64,000 nt of DNA, taken from assembly GCF_032594935.1 (NCBI RefSeq), contig NZ_CP118734.1, positions 276,001-340,000 on the forward strand. The letters run 5' to 3'. Position numbers and translations under genes: made by a program. Shown in pieces: positions 17,468 to 27,549 of the stretch; the stretch's first letter is position 1, and each line of letters starts with the position of its first letter. The notes below the pieces were generated by a model that had not been told where the DNA came from, made no database searches, and saw nothing but the letters and a program-made list of their open reading frames with translations. The DNA is from Streptococcus sp. 29892 (GTDB taxonomy: Bacteria > Bacillota > Bacilli > Lactobacillales > Streptococcaceae).

Positions 17468-18304
17468 ATGTTACTCGAATTATTAAAAGCTGTTTTTTTA
17501 GGGATTGTTGAAGGGGTGACAGAGTGGTTGCCTGTTTCTTCAACAGGGCATTTGATTTTGGTTCAAGAGTTTATGAAGCTCAACCAAAGTGCTAGTTTTG
17601 TAGAAATGTTCAATATCGTCATCCAGTTGGGAGCCATCCTTGCTGTTATGACCATCTATTTCAAAAAATTAAACCCCTTCCAGCCGGGTAAAACCAAGCG
17701 TGAGATTCAGTTGACCTGGCAATTGTGGGCAAAGGTTGTCATAGCCTGCCTGCCTTCTATTCTAATAGCTGTTCCATTGGATAGTTGGTTTGAAGCCCAT
17801 TTTAACTTTATGGTGCCCATTGCCATTGCCTTGATTGTTTATGGTATTGCCTTTATCTGGATTGAAAATCGTAATCGGGATGTAGAGCCACAGGTGACAG
17901 ATTTGGCTAAAATGTCTTATAAGACGGCCTTCTTAATCGGTTGCTTTCAGGTTTTGAGTATTGTTCCAGGAACTAGTCGTTCTGGTGCGACTATTCTAGG
18001 TGCGATTATCCTGGGGACTAGTCGGACAGTTGCTGCTGACTTTACCTTTTTCCTTGGAATCCCGACCATGTTTGGTTATAGTGGTCTAAAGGCGGTCAAG
18101 TATTTCTTGGATGGAAACAGTTTAAACCTGGAGCAAGGTCTCATTCTCTTGGTTGCCAGTCTGACAGCCTATCTTGTTTCCTTGGTGGTGATTCGCTTCT
18201 TGACGGACTTTGTTAAGAAAAATGATTTCACCGTATTTGGCTACTATCGCATTATCTTGGGAGCGATTCTGCTAGTCTATTCCTTTATCACATTTTTATT
18301 TTAA
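17468..18304 (+). CDS. uppP: Undecaprenyl-diphosphatase (BacA/UppP)
   Basis: 278 residues from ATG 17468 with a good ribosome site; the longer frame to 17411 runs through the promoter. An integral membrane enzyme that dephosphorylates undecaprenyl diphosphate to recycle the lipid carrier for peptidoglycan and wall polymers; overexpression gives bacitracin resistance. Signature blocks: [20 protein letters not shown] near the N-terminus and [15 protein letters not shown] in the middle, with about seven or eight hydrophobic segments. Single-gene unit ending in a terminator. It shares the undecaprenyl carrier with tagO downstream. Confidence 0.96.
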   Translation: MLLELLKAVFLGIVEGVTEWLPVSSTGHLILVQEFMKLNQSASFVEMFNIVIQLGAILAVMTIYFKKLNPFQPGKTKREIQLTWQLWAKVVIACLPSILIAVPLDSWFEAHFNFMVPIAIALIVYGIAFIWIENRNRDVEPQVTDLAKMSYKTAFLIGCFQVLSIVPGTSRSGATILGAIILGTSRTVAADFTFFLGIPTMFGYSGLKAVKYFLDGNSLNLEQGLILLVASLTAYLVSLVVIRFLTDFVKKNDFTVFGYYRIILGAILLVYSFITFLF

Positions 18305-18328
18305 GAGCAGGGGGACCTGCTTTTCTTT
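18305..18328 (+). terminator. Terminator after uppP
   Basis: Stem AGCAGG / CCTGCT with a GGGA-type loop followed by TTTCTTTTG. Confidence 0.75.
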
Positions 18329-18350
18329 TGTCTTTCAAGCGGTCATTTAG

Positions 18351-18356
18351 TATAAT
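18351..18356 (+). promoter_or_regulatory. -10 of the mecA-tagO operon
   Basis: TATAAT at 18351-18356, about 74 bases before the mecA ATG; no strong -35. Confidence 0.5.
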
Positions 18357-18429
18357 GGAAAGAGATATGTATGAGAATTGAAAATGAATGGTAAATTTTT
18401 CGAGAGCTGTTCATCAATAAGAGGTAAGT

Positions 18430-19152
18430 ATGAAAGTAAAACAAATTAGTGATTCAACCTTGAAAATCACTATTCAAATGGATGATTTGGAAGAGAGAGG
18501 GATGGAATTGGCCGACTTCTTAATTCCACAAGAAAAGACAGAGGATTTTTTCTATACAGTTTTGGATGAATTAGAGTTGCCCTTAACCTTCCGTGAAAGT
18601 GGTATGCTTAGTTTTCGTGTGACTCCTAAGCCAGATCGGGTGGATATTTTTGTGACCAAGTCGGACTTGGATCAGAATTTGAATTTTGACGAGTTCGCAG
18701 ATTTGTCTGATTTAGGGGATGTTTCAAGCATGAGTCCAGATGAGTTTTTTAAGAGCTTGGAGCAGACAGTTCGGGAAAGAAGTAGCAAAGATATGGATGC
18801 GGTTCGTCATTTGGAAGAAGTTGAAAAAGCTGAAGAAGCTGAGGAGAGCGAGTCAGAAGGCTACATCTACTATATCCTTGATTTTCCTAACATGGATGAA
18901 CTGATGGCTTTTGTAGGAACAGTAGATTACCCTATCGAAGAGTCAGAGCTCTATAAGATGGACGGTCATTACTATATGACTGTCTTGATCAATATCGAGG
19001 AACGTTCTAAGCGTTACCCGGACTATCTTTTGGCGCGTATGTTGGAATTTGCCAATGATACTAAGTTGACTAGACCTGTCTTACAGGAACATGGGGTGAC
19101 CCTCTTGCCAGTTGCAGCCCTAGAGGAACTTAGGAAGGTTTCCTTGCTATGA
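18430..19152 (+). CDS. mecA: Adaptor protein MecA
   Basis: 240 residues. MecA hands substrates, including the competence factor ComK or ComX/ComW in other species, to the ClpCP protease. An N-terminal substrate-binding region (MKVKQISDSTLKITIQMDDL) is joined by an acidic linker (about residues 95-140, rich in E and D) to a C-terminal ClpC-binding domain (YIYYILDFPNMDELMAF, LYKMDGHYYM). The ribosome site is GAGGTAAG. The tagO start overlaps its stop, so the two are co-translated. Confidence 0.93.
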   Translation: MKVKQISDSTLKITIQMDDLEERGMELADFLIPQEKTEDFFYTVLDELELPLTFRESGMLSFRVTPKPDRVDIFVTKSDLDQNLNFDEFADLSDLGDVSSMSPDEFFKSLEQTVRERSSKDMDAVRHLEEVEKAEEAEESESEGYIYYILDFPNMDELMAFVGTVDYPIEESELYKMDGHYYMTVLINIEERSKRYPDYLLARMLEFANDTKLTRPVLQEHGVTLLPVAALEELRKVSLL

Positions 19153-20336
19153 TGCCTTTTGCTTTAAAATATATAATGGTCATCATTTCGACCATGGTTG
19201 TAGCAGCGATAGCAACTCCTTTGGTGCGTTTTCTATCCTTCAAGGTTGGAGCAGTGGATAATCCAAACGCGCGTAGAATCAACAAGGTGCCCATGCCATC
19301 GGCTGGAGGCTTGGCTATCTTCATAGCTTTTGCCTTGGCTGCCCTGGTCTTTTTGCCGAGAATTGTCACCCATGTTAATTATCATGGAACCTACCTGCAC
19401 TATATTTTGCCCTTGATTGTATCCTCGCTTATTATCATCATTACAGGCTATATTGATGATGTGAAGGAGTTGGGTCCAGCTCCAAAGATGTTTGGAATTG
19501 TTCTTGCAGCAACCCTGATCTGGTTTTTTACGGAATTCCATTTTGATAGCTTCAAGATCCCATTCGGTGGGCCCTTACTCATTTTTCCAAGCTGGTTATC
19601 CTTCTTTTTAACTGTCTTGTGGATTGTGGCTATTACTAATGCGGTCAACTTGATTGATGGTCTGGATGGTTTGGTGTCAGGCGTGTCTATCATTTCATTG
19701 ACGACTATGGGAATTGTTTCCTACTTTTTCTTACATGATAGCAATATCTTTTTGACCCTGACTATTTTTATTCTGGTAGCGGCTATTATAGGCTTTCTAC
19801 CTTATAATTATAATCCAGCTATTATTTATCTGGGAGATACCGGAGCTCTCTTTATTGGTTTCATGATTGGAGTTTTGTCACTCCAAGGATTGAAAAATTC
19901 AACAGCAGTTGCGGTAGTTACCCCCATGATTATCTTGGGGGTTCCAATTACAGATACGGTTGTAGCCATCATCCGTCGAAAATTGTCTGGAAAAAAAATT
20001 TCAGAGGCGGATAAGATGCATCTACACCATCGTTTGCTATCTTTGGGCTTGACTCATCGTGGTACAGTTTTAGTTATCTATGCCATTTCCTTCCTATTTT
20101 CTTTAACCTCGCTCTTGCTCAATGTTTCCAGTCGTCTAGGCGGTGTTCTCTTGGTTCTAACCATGGGTCTGGGTGTAGAGGTCTTATGTGAGTTGATAGG
20201 TATTTTTGGTGAAAATCGCATGCCCCTACTCAATCTCCTTCGATTCATTGGAAATAGTAGTTATCGCCAAGAACGCATAGCGGATTGCAAGGAAAAGCGC
20301 TGTCTTCGTAAGCAACAAGCCAAGAAAAGAAAATAA
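19149..20336 (+). CDS. tagO: UDP-GlcNAc:undecaprenyl-phosphate GlcNAc-1-P transferase (TagO/WecA-type)
   Basis: 395 residues, MraY/WecA superfamily, with about ten or eleven membrane helices. It starts wall polymer synthesis by moving GlcNAc-1-phosphate to undecaprenyl phosphate. Catalytic motifs: GYIDDVKEL (aspartate pair), NAVNLIDGLDGL and the cytoplasmic KMHLHHRLLSLGLTHR histidine motif. The ATG overlaps the mecA stop. A basic C-terminal tail (CLRKQQAKKRK) ends the protein and a terminator follows. Confidence 0.92.
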   Translation: MMPFALKYIMVIISTMVVAAIATPLVRFLSFKVGAVDNPNARRINKVPMPSAGGLAIFIAFALAALVFLPRIVTHVNYHGTYLHYILPLIVSSLIIIITGYIDDVKELGPAPKMFGIVLAATLIWFFTEFHFDSFKIPFGGPLLIFPSWLSFFLTVLWIVAITNAVNLIDGLDGLVSGVSIISLTTMGIVSYFFLHDSNIFLTLTIFILVAAIIGFLPYNYNPAIIYLGDTGALFIGFMIGVLSLQGLKNSTAVAVVTPMIILGVPITDTVVAIIRRKLSGKKISEADKMHLHHRLLSLGLTHRGTVLVIYAISFLFSLTSLLLNVSSRLGGVLLVLTMGLGVEVLCELIGIFGENRMPLLNLLRFIGNSSYRQERIADCKEKRCLRKQQAKKRK

Positions 20337-20354
20337 GAATCTTTCTAAACAAGA

Positions 20355-20379
20355 AGAGAGCCCTTAGGCTCTTTTTTTG
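20355..20379 (+). terminator. Terminator after tagO
   Basis: Stem GAGCC / GGCTC extended by A-T and G-U pairs, loop CTTA, then TTTTTTT. The T-run touches the sufC -10. Confidence 0.85.
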
Positions 20380-20380
20380 A

Positions 20381-20386
20381 TATAAT
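20381..20386 (+). promoter_or_regulatory. -10 of the suf operon
   Basis: TGATATAAT immediately after the tagO terminator, 30 bases before the sufC ATG. The -35 would lie within the terminator stem and is weak. Confidence 0.55.
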
Positions 20387-20415
20387 GAGAAAGATAATAA
20401 ATAAAGGAGTATACG

Positions 20416-21189
20416 ATGTCAGTATTAGAAATCAAAGACCTTCATGTTGAAATCGAAGGTAAAGAAATCCTCAAAGGTGTCAATTTGACCCTCAAAACAG
20501 GTGAAATTGCAGCCATCATGGGACCAAACGGAACAGGCAAGTCCACCCTTTCCGCAGCTATCATGGGTAATCCAAGCTACGAAGTAACACAAGGGGAAGT
20601 TCTCTTTGACGGTGTTAATATTTTGGAGTTGGAAGTGGACGAGCGTGCTCGTATGGGACTCTTCTTGGCCATGCAATATCCATCAGAAATCCCGGGTATT
20701 ACTAATGCAGAGTTCCTCCGTGCTGCTATGAATGCTGGCAAGGAAGATGAAGACAAGATTTCTGTCCGCGATTTCATCACCAAGTTGGATGAAAAGATGG
20801 AACTCCTCAACATGAAAGAGGAAATGGCAGAGCGTTACCTCAACGAAGGCTTCTCAGGTGGTGAGAAAAAACGCAATGAAATTCTCCAGTTGCTCATGTT
20901 AGAGCCAACTTTCGCTCTTCTTGACGAGATTGACTCAGGTTTGGATATTGATGCCCTTAAAGTTGTATCAAAAGGTATCAATGCTATGCGTGGTGAAGGT
21001 TTTGGTGCCATGATTATCACCCACTACCAACGCTTGCTCAACTACATCACTCCTGATGTTGTCCATGTCATGATGGAAGGCCGTGTCGTGCTTTCAGGCG
21101 GACCAGAATTGGCACAACGCTTGGAAAAAGAAGGTTATGTCCAAGTCGCAGCTGAGCTTGGCATCGACTACAAAGAAGATGACATTTAA
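20416..21189 (+). CDS. sufC: Fe-S assembly ATPase SufC
   Basis: 257 residues. SufC is the ABC-type ATPase of the SufBCD scaffold that builds Fe-S clusters in the cytoplasm. Motifs: Walker A GPNGTGKST, signature GFSGGEKKRNEILQ (the SufC variant) and Walker B ALLDEIDSGLDID, then MIITHYQRLLNY. First gene of sufCDSUB. SD AAAGGAG. Confidence 0.97.
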   Translation: MSVLEIKDLHVEIEGKEILKGVNLTLKTGEIAAIMGPNGTGKSTLSAAIMGNPSYEVTQGEVLFDGVNILELEVDERARMGLFLAMQYPSEIPGITNAEFLRAAMNAGKEDEDKISVRDFITKLDEKMELLNMKEEMAERYLNEGFSGGEKKRNEILQLLMLEPTFALLDEIDSGLDIDALKVVSKGINAMRGEGFGAMIITHYQRLLNYITPDVVHVMMEGRVVLSGGPELAQRLEKEGYVQVAAELGIDYKEDDI

Positions 21190-21205
21190 GTCTTTGGAGG
21201 AAGCT

Positions 21206-22468
21206 ATGACCAAAGAAAAGATTAAAGAATTTTCAGCCTTGCAGGCAGAACCAACTTGGTTGACAGACCTGCGTCTTAAGGCTTTTGACAAAATAGCAGA
21301 GCTGGACTTGCCAGTTATCGAGCGGGTCAAGTTTCACCGTTGGAATCTAGGTGATGGAAGCCTTGCTACAAATGATGAAATCGGAGCTGTTCCAGATTTT
21401 ACAGCTATCGGTGACAATCCTATGTTGGTCCAGGTTGGCAGCCAAACTGTTCTAGAACAACTGCCCGCTGACCTAGTAGAAAAAGGTGTAGTCTTTACGG
21501 ACTTTGCTTCAGCTCTAGATGTCATTCCTGATGTCATTGAGAAATACCTCGGTGTAGCAGTTCCATTTGATGAACACAAATTGGCAGCCTACAATACAGC
21601 CTATTTCAACGCAACCGCGGTTCTCTATGTTCCTGACAACGTTGAAATTGACCAGCCAGTTGAGGCACTTTTCTACCAAGATAGCACTAGCCCGATTGCC
21701 TTTAACAAACGTGTTCTAATCATCGCTGGGAAAAATGCCAAGTTTAATTACCTAGAACGTTTTGAAAGTCTTGGTGATGGAGCAGAAGCGACTTCAGCCA
21801 ATATTATGGTGGAAGTGATTGCTCTTGCTGGTAGCCAAATCAAGTTTGCAGCCATTGACCGCCTTGGCAAGCACTTGGATACCTACCTCAACCGCCGTGG
21901 TTATCTTGGAAACGATGCAACGATTGATTGGGCGATTGGTCTTCTCAACGAAGGAAATGTGATTGCCGATTTGGACAGCGAATTAAAAGGAAATGGTAGC
22001 CATGCCAACCTCAAGGTTGTTGGTCTTTCATCAGGCCGTCAGGTCCAAGGTGTGGATACGCGCGTGACTAACTACGGTCATAATTCTGTCGGTCACATCC
22101 TGCAACATGGGGTTATCCTCGAAAGTGGAACACTGACCTTTAACGGTATCGGTCACATTGTCCGTGGTGCCAAGGGTGCAGATGCCCAGCAGGAAAGCCG
22201 TGTTCTCATGCTATCCGATAAGGCACGTTCGGATGCCAATCCAATCCTCCTCATCGATGAGAATGAGGTTACAGCTGGTCACGCAGCCTCTATCGGACAG
22301 GTTGACCCAGAGGATATGTACTATCTCATGAGTCGCGGTTTGGACCGTGCAACAGCTGAACGCTTGGTTGTTCGTGGCTTCCTTGGTGCCGTCATCACAG
22401 AAATCCCTGTCAAGGAAGTCCGTGACGAGCTGATTGCCGTCATTGAAGAAAAACTAACAAAGAGATAA
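21206..22468 (+). CDS. sufD: Fe-S assembly scaffold protein SufD
   Basis: 420 residues from ATG 21206, 5 bases after TGGAGGA; the longer frame runs inside sufC and is rejected. It is a beta-helical scaffold subunit homologous to SufB that pairs with SufB and SufC. The conserved core (GRQVQGVDTRVTNYGHNS, GHILQHGVILESGTLTFNGI) and the C-terminal [20 protein letters not shown] are seen. Spacing to sufC is 16 bases and to sufS 3 bases. Confidence 0.95.
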   Translation: MTKEKIKEFSALQAEPTWLTDLRLKAFDKIAELDLPVIERVKFHRWNLGDGSLATNDEIGAVPDFTAIGDNPMLVQVGSQTVLEQLPADLVEKGVVFTDFASALDVIPDVIEKYLGVAVPFDEHKLAAYNTAYFNATAVLYVPDNVEIDQPVEALFYQDSTSPIAFNKRVLIIAGKNAKFNYLERFESLGDGAEATSANIMVEVIALAGSQIKFAAIDRLGKHLDTYLNRRGYLGNDATIDWAIGLLNEGNVIADLDSELKGNGSHANLKVVGLSSGRQVQGVDTRVTNYGHNSVGHILQHGVILESGTLTFNGIGHIVRGAKGADAQQESRVLMLSDKARSDANPILLIDENEVTAGHAASIGQVDPEDMYYLMSRGLDRATAERLVVRGFLGAVITEIPVKEVRDELIAVIEEKLTKR

Positions 22469-24122
<1,654 letters not shown>

Positions 24123-24156
24123 GCATGAACAAATAAATAAAATGAAAATCATACAG

Positions 24157-24256
24157 AAAGGATTGTTCAGTTTCTGATTGGAATTGAACAGGCCCAGCAA
24201 GCTTTGAGGAAAGCGTAACAGCATTCTCATACTTTTTGGGCTTAGTATCTTATATT
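24157..24256 (+). promoter_or_regulatory. Structured leader of sufB (SD-hairpin-AUG element)
   Basis: sufB has no Shine-Dalgarno close to its ATG. An SD-like AAAGGA is at 24157-24162, 94 bases away. The interval can fold into TGTTCA / TGAACA (24164-24190 region) and an arm AGGCCCA (24190-24196) pairing with TGGGCTT (24237-24243), enclosing a small GCTTT / AAAGC hairpin. The tail CTTAGTATCTTA before the ATG and the 5' GGAATTGAAC match the leaders of pdhC and pdhD. Confidence 0.55.
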
Positions 24257-25672
24257 ATGTCAGAAGAAAGAATTGAACCAACCCCGATTGATCTTGGGGA
24301 ATACAAATTCGGTTTCCATGATGAAAATGTGGAACTGGTGGCTTCGACTGGTAAGGGTTTGAGCGAAGATGTCATTCGTCAAATGTCCCGTATCAAAGGC
24401 GAGCCTGAATGGATGTTGGAATTCCGTTTGAAATCCTACGAAACCTTCAAGAAAATGCCGATGCAGACTTGGGGAGCTGACCTGTCTGAACTGGATTTTG
24501 ATGACATTGTTTACTATCAAAAACCGTCGGATAAGCCAGCGCGTAGCTGGGATGATGTACCGGACAAAATCAAGGAAACCTTTGAACGCATCGGTATTCC
24601 AGAAGCTGAGCGTGCTTACCTGGCAGGAGCCTCTGCCCAGTACGAATCAGAAGTGGTCTACCACAACATGAAGGAAGAGTACGATAAGCACGGCATTATC
24701 TTTACAGATACCGACACGGCCCTCAAGGAACATCCAGAACTCTTCAAAAAATACTTTGGAAAACTTGTTCCGCCATCAGACAATAAACTAGCTGCCCTCA
24801 ACTCAGCGGTTTGGTCAGGTGGAACCTTCATCTACGTACCAAAAGGTGTTAAATTAGATATTCCGCTTCAGACCTATTTCCGTATCAACAACGAAGGAAC
24901 AGGTCAGTTTGAACGCACCCTCATCATCGTGGATGAAGGAGCAAGTGTTCACTATGTAGAAGGCTGTACCGCTCCGACCTATTCAACGGCCAGCCTCCAC
25001 GCAGCGATTGTAGAAATCATTGCCCACGAGGGTGCTTATATGCGTTATACGACCATTCAAAACTGGTCCGATAACGTCTACAACTTGGTAACCAAGCGTG
25101 CCCGTGCCGAGAAAAATGCCACAGTTGAGTGGATTGACGGCAACCTTGGTGCCAAAACGACCATGAAATATCCAGCGGTTTACCTAGAAGGCGAAGGGGC
25201 ACGTGGAACCATGTTGTCCATTGCCTTTGCCAATAAAGGTCAAGTCCAGGATACCGGTGCTAAGATGATTCACAACGCCCCACGCACTTCATCTTCTATC
25301 GTATCCAAATCTATAGCCCGTGGCGGTGGGGAAGTCAACTACCGTGGACAAGTGACCTTTGCCAAAAACTCAGCCAAGTCAATCAGCCACATTGAATGTG
25401 ACACCATTATCATGGATGATATTTCCAAATCAGATACCATTCCATTTAATGAAATCCACAACTCGCAGGTGGCCCTCGAACACGAAGCTAAAGTATCAAA
25501 AATCTCAGAAGAACAACTCTACTACCTCATGAGCCGTGGCTTATCCGAATCCGAAGCTACAGAGATGATTGTCATGGGCTTTGTTGAACCATTCACCAAA
25601 GAACTCCCAATGGAATACGCAGTCGAACTCAACAGACTGATTGCCTATGAGATGGAGGGGAGCGTGGGTTAA
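24257..25672 (+). CDS. sufB: Fe-S assembly scaffold protein SufB
   Basis: 471 residues from ATG 24257; a TTG at 24236 in frame has no better support. SufB is the subunit on which the nascent cluster forms. Visible features: N-terminal [20 protein letters not shown], central [16 protein letters not shown] (conserved cysteine), and C-terminal [19 protein letters not shown] with the conserved cysteine and glutamate, then [17 protein letters not shown]. Last gene of sufCDSUB; a terminator follows. Confidence 0.96.
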   Translation: MSEERIEPTPIDLGEYKFGFHDENVELVASTGKGLSEDVIRQMSRIKGEPEWMLEFRLKSYETFKKMPMQTWGADLSELDFDDIVYYQKPSDKPARSWDDVPDKIKETFERIGIPEAERAYLAGASAQYESEVVYHNMKEEYDKHGIIFTDTDTALKEHPELFKKYFGKLVPPSDNKLAALNSAVWSGGTFIYVPKGVKLDIPLQTYFRINNEGTGQFERTLIIVDEGASVHYVEGCTAPTYSTASLHAAIVEIIAHEGAYMRYTTIQNWSDNVYNLVTKRARAEKNATVEWIDGNLGAKTTMKYPAVYLEGEGARGTMLSIAFANKGQVQDTGAKMIHNAPRTSSSIVSKSIARGGGEVNYRGQVTFAKNSAKSISHIECDTIIMDDISKSDTIPFNEIHNSQVALEHEAKVSKISEEQLYYLMSRGLSESEATEMIVMGFVEPFTKELPMEYAVELNRLIAYEMEGSVG

Positions 25673-25699
25673 GGTAACAATTCGGGGAATTGTTACCTT
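25671..25699 (+). terminator. Terminator of the suf operon
   Basis: Perfect 13-bp stem AAGGTAACAATTC / GAATTGTTACCTT with loop GGG, overlapping the sufB stop. The T-run is poor (TTCC), so it may pause rather than stop fully. Confidence 0.7.
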
Positions 25700-25970
25700 C
25701 CACGCTCGTCGTTTTCTGTAAGAAAATGATGTGTAGTGAGGAGTTCCACAGGAACTCTCTCCAACCGAGGTGGGTGATGAGAAGTAGGGAATACTACAAA
25801 TGCCAACGCTCATTGGAAATAGAGAGCGACGGTAGTCGCTCTTCTTTATGCTCTTATAAAAATCCTATTCCTTCCACGCTCGTCATTTTCTGTCAGGAAC
25901 TTTCACCAACTCCCACCAACTCACTCTCCAACCGAGGTTGGAAATAGGGAGTGATGGCAGTCGTTCTACT
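25697..25970. repeat. Two degenerate direct repeats downstream of sufB
   Basis: No gene is supported between 25700 and 26053. CTTCCACGCTCGTC(G/A)TTTTC occurs at 25697 and 25871. In both copies it is followed by AGGAACT-like and CTCTCCAACCGAGGT sequences, then GGAAATAG(A/G)GAG. The units are about 174 bases apart. A third partial similarity (GCAGGAACTCT) lies near 26031. Origin unknown; possibly decayed duplicated intergenic DNA. Confidence 0.6.
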
Positions 25971-26053
25971 ATGTAAATTTAGTAAACTAGTCTGGGAGAT
26001 TAGATTACCTCACTGATTTCGCTCCTTGCAGGAACTCTACAAGCCTATAACAT

Positions 26054-26093
26054 AAAAATACTATGCCGAGTGCTTATCCGGCATAGTATTTTT
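26054..26093. terminator. Strong bidirectional terminator downstream of dacA
   Basis: Perfect 15-bp stem AAAAATACTATGCCG / CGGCATAGTATTTTT with a 10-nt loop. It ends dacA on minus and can stop plus-strand readthrough. Confidence 0.9.
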
Positions 26094-26096
26094 GTA

Positions 26097-27338
26097 TTAT
26101 AATTTCTCGTTCACATATCGAACGAAGTTATTCCACCAGGAAACTGGCCAAGGAGCTTTTTTCATATCATTCGGGAGGACCATTTCCACACTGGCTTGCT
26201 CTCCAATATAACCTTTTCCAATCAAGTCTTGGTCTTTTAATTGTAGTTTTCCAACAATGCTACCAGCAGTTAAGGGTGCATCGATTTCATTTGTAGTAGG
26301 GCTAAAGTTTGCAGACGCAGTCAATTCTGTCTGGTTGCGCTGAACGACGTATAAGTCTGCAGCAGCAACGACGGGACTGGTTTCCTTTTCCCCGTTAAAG
26401 ACCTTAATTTTACTATTGTTGTAGGCTTTTCCTTTTTCGGCAATTGCAACCCGTGAAAAATTGGCATAGACATAGTTCATCAAATCATTGGTTGCAACAA
26501 AACGATTATCAGGCATAGCCAAACCGTCCGTGGCATTGAGGACTACTGTAATGATACGCATACCAGCTTGTTGGGTTGTGGCCAAGAAACCTGAACCAGC
26601 AGAGTTTGAAGTCCCTGTTTTTAAACCATCCACTCCCCCACGAGCATGGGTTCCGTCACTCAGCATTTGGTTGGTGCTATAGTAGGTATAGCCACCAAAG
26701 TCATAGGCGTTGAGTGAGGTAATCTCTAGGACTTGCGGATAGTCAAGGATGAGCCGACGTGCAATAATAGCCATATCGAGTGCTGAAAAGTGATTGGCAT
26801 CTTCAGGACTGGAACCAGGATAGATATTCCCTCCTAAATCAGCATTATCTAATCCAGAAACGTTAACGATTTTAGCATCTGTAATGCCCCATTCCTGGAC
26901 CTTTGTTTTCATTCGGTCCACAAATGCAGCTTCGCTACCCGCTATTTTTTCAGCCAGAGCAATGATGGCGCTGTTAGATGAAGTGATGAGAGAGGCATTC
27001 AATAGATCACGGACAGAATAAGTGCGCTCATCCAAATTCACGTTACTGAGTTCGATATTGGCAGTCAAGCTATAGGAGTAGTCTGAAATGTCCACCATGG
27101 TATCCAAGTTGATTTCTCCTTTTTCCAAGGCTTCGTAGACCATATAGACACTTAAGAGCTTACTGATGGAGGCGACACTGGCTTTGGTTTCAGCATCTTG
27201 TTGAAAAAGGATTTTTCCTGAATCAACCTCAACCGCGATAGCGTGTTTAGCTGCTACCGAGAAATCGTCCGCTAGGACAGCGGGGCCTCCGATAAGAAAA
27301 CTAAAGGTTGCCAATAATAGAAGTATTAACTTACGCAT
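26097..27338 (-). CDS. dacA: D-alanyl-D-alanine carboxypeptidase (PBP3/DacA type)
   Basis: 413 residues from ATG 27338, 6 bases after AAAGGA; upstream in-frame ATGs lack a site. Signal peptide about 1-23 (LILLLLATFSFLIGGPAVLA). Penicillin-binding motifs are present in order: SISK (Ser57 to Lys60), SSNSA (SxN) and KTGTSNSAG. A C-terminal beta domain and an amphipathic end (WWNNFVRYVNEKL) follow, consistent with peripheral membrane anchoring. It trims the terminal D-Ala of pentapeptides and so limits crosslinking. Single gene with its own promoter (minus TGATATAAT) and terminator. Confidence 0.95.
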   Translation of the reverse strand: MRKLILLLLATFSFLIGGPAVLADDFSVAAKHAIAVEVDSGKILFQQDAETKASVASISKLLSVYMVYEALEKGEINLDTMVDISDYSYSLTANIELSNVNLDERTYSVRDLLNASLITSSNSAIIALAEKIAGSEAAFVDRMKTKVQEWGITDAKIVNVSGLDNADLGGNIYPGSSPEDANHFSALDMAIIARRLILDYPQVLEITSLNAYDFGGYTYYSTNQMLSDGTHARGGVDGLKTGTSNSAGSGFLATTQQAGMRIITVVLNATDGLAMPDNRFVATNDLMNYVYANFSRVAIAEKGKAYNNSKIKVFNGEKETSPVVAAADLYVVQRNQTELTASANFSPTTNEIDAPLTAGSIVGKLQLKDQDLIGKGYIGEQASVEMVLPNDMKKAPWPVSWWNNFVRYVNEKL

Positions 27339-27366
27339 AAACATTCCTTTATCTGATATTTCTTCC

Positions 27367-27372
27367 ATTATA
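27367..27372 (-). promoter_or_regulatory. Extended -10 of dacA
   Basis: Minus-strand TGATATAATGG, 29 bases before the dacA start. Confidence 0.6.
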
Positions 27373-27447
27373 TCACATGGATTGTAAGAAAAATAAGGAA
27401 AAAACATGAAAAATGATAGAAAATAATGAAAATTTATGTTTTTACAA

Positions 27448-27462
27448 AATTTTCTGACAAAA
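27448..27462. promoter_or_regulatory. CodY-like box upstream of oppA
   Basis: AATTTTCTGACAAAA matches the CodY consensus at 12 of 15, with the AATTTTCTGA half perfect. It lies 27 bases upstream of the oppA -10. Opp systems are classical CodY targets. Confidence 0.55.
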
Positions 27463-27488
27463 AGACTTTATTTAAGAAAATTTTATGA

Positions 27489-27494
27489 TATAAT
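27489..27494 (+). promoter_or_regulatory. Extended -10 of oppA
   Basis: ATGATATAATG with no clear -35; ATG at 27550 has AGAGGTG upstream. Confidence 0.65.
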
Positions 27495-27549
27495 GAATTT
27501 TATAAGGCATACAATTATGTGTCAAACAAAAAGAAAACAGAGGTGTTTT

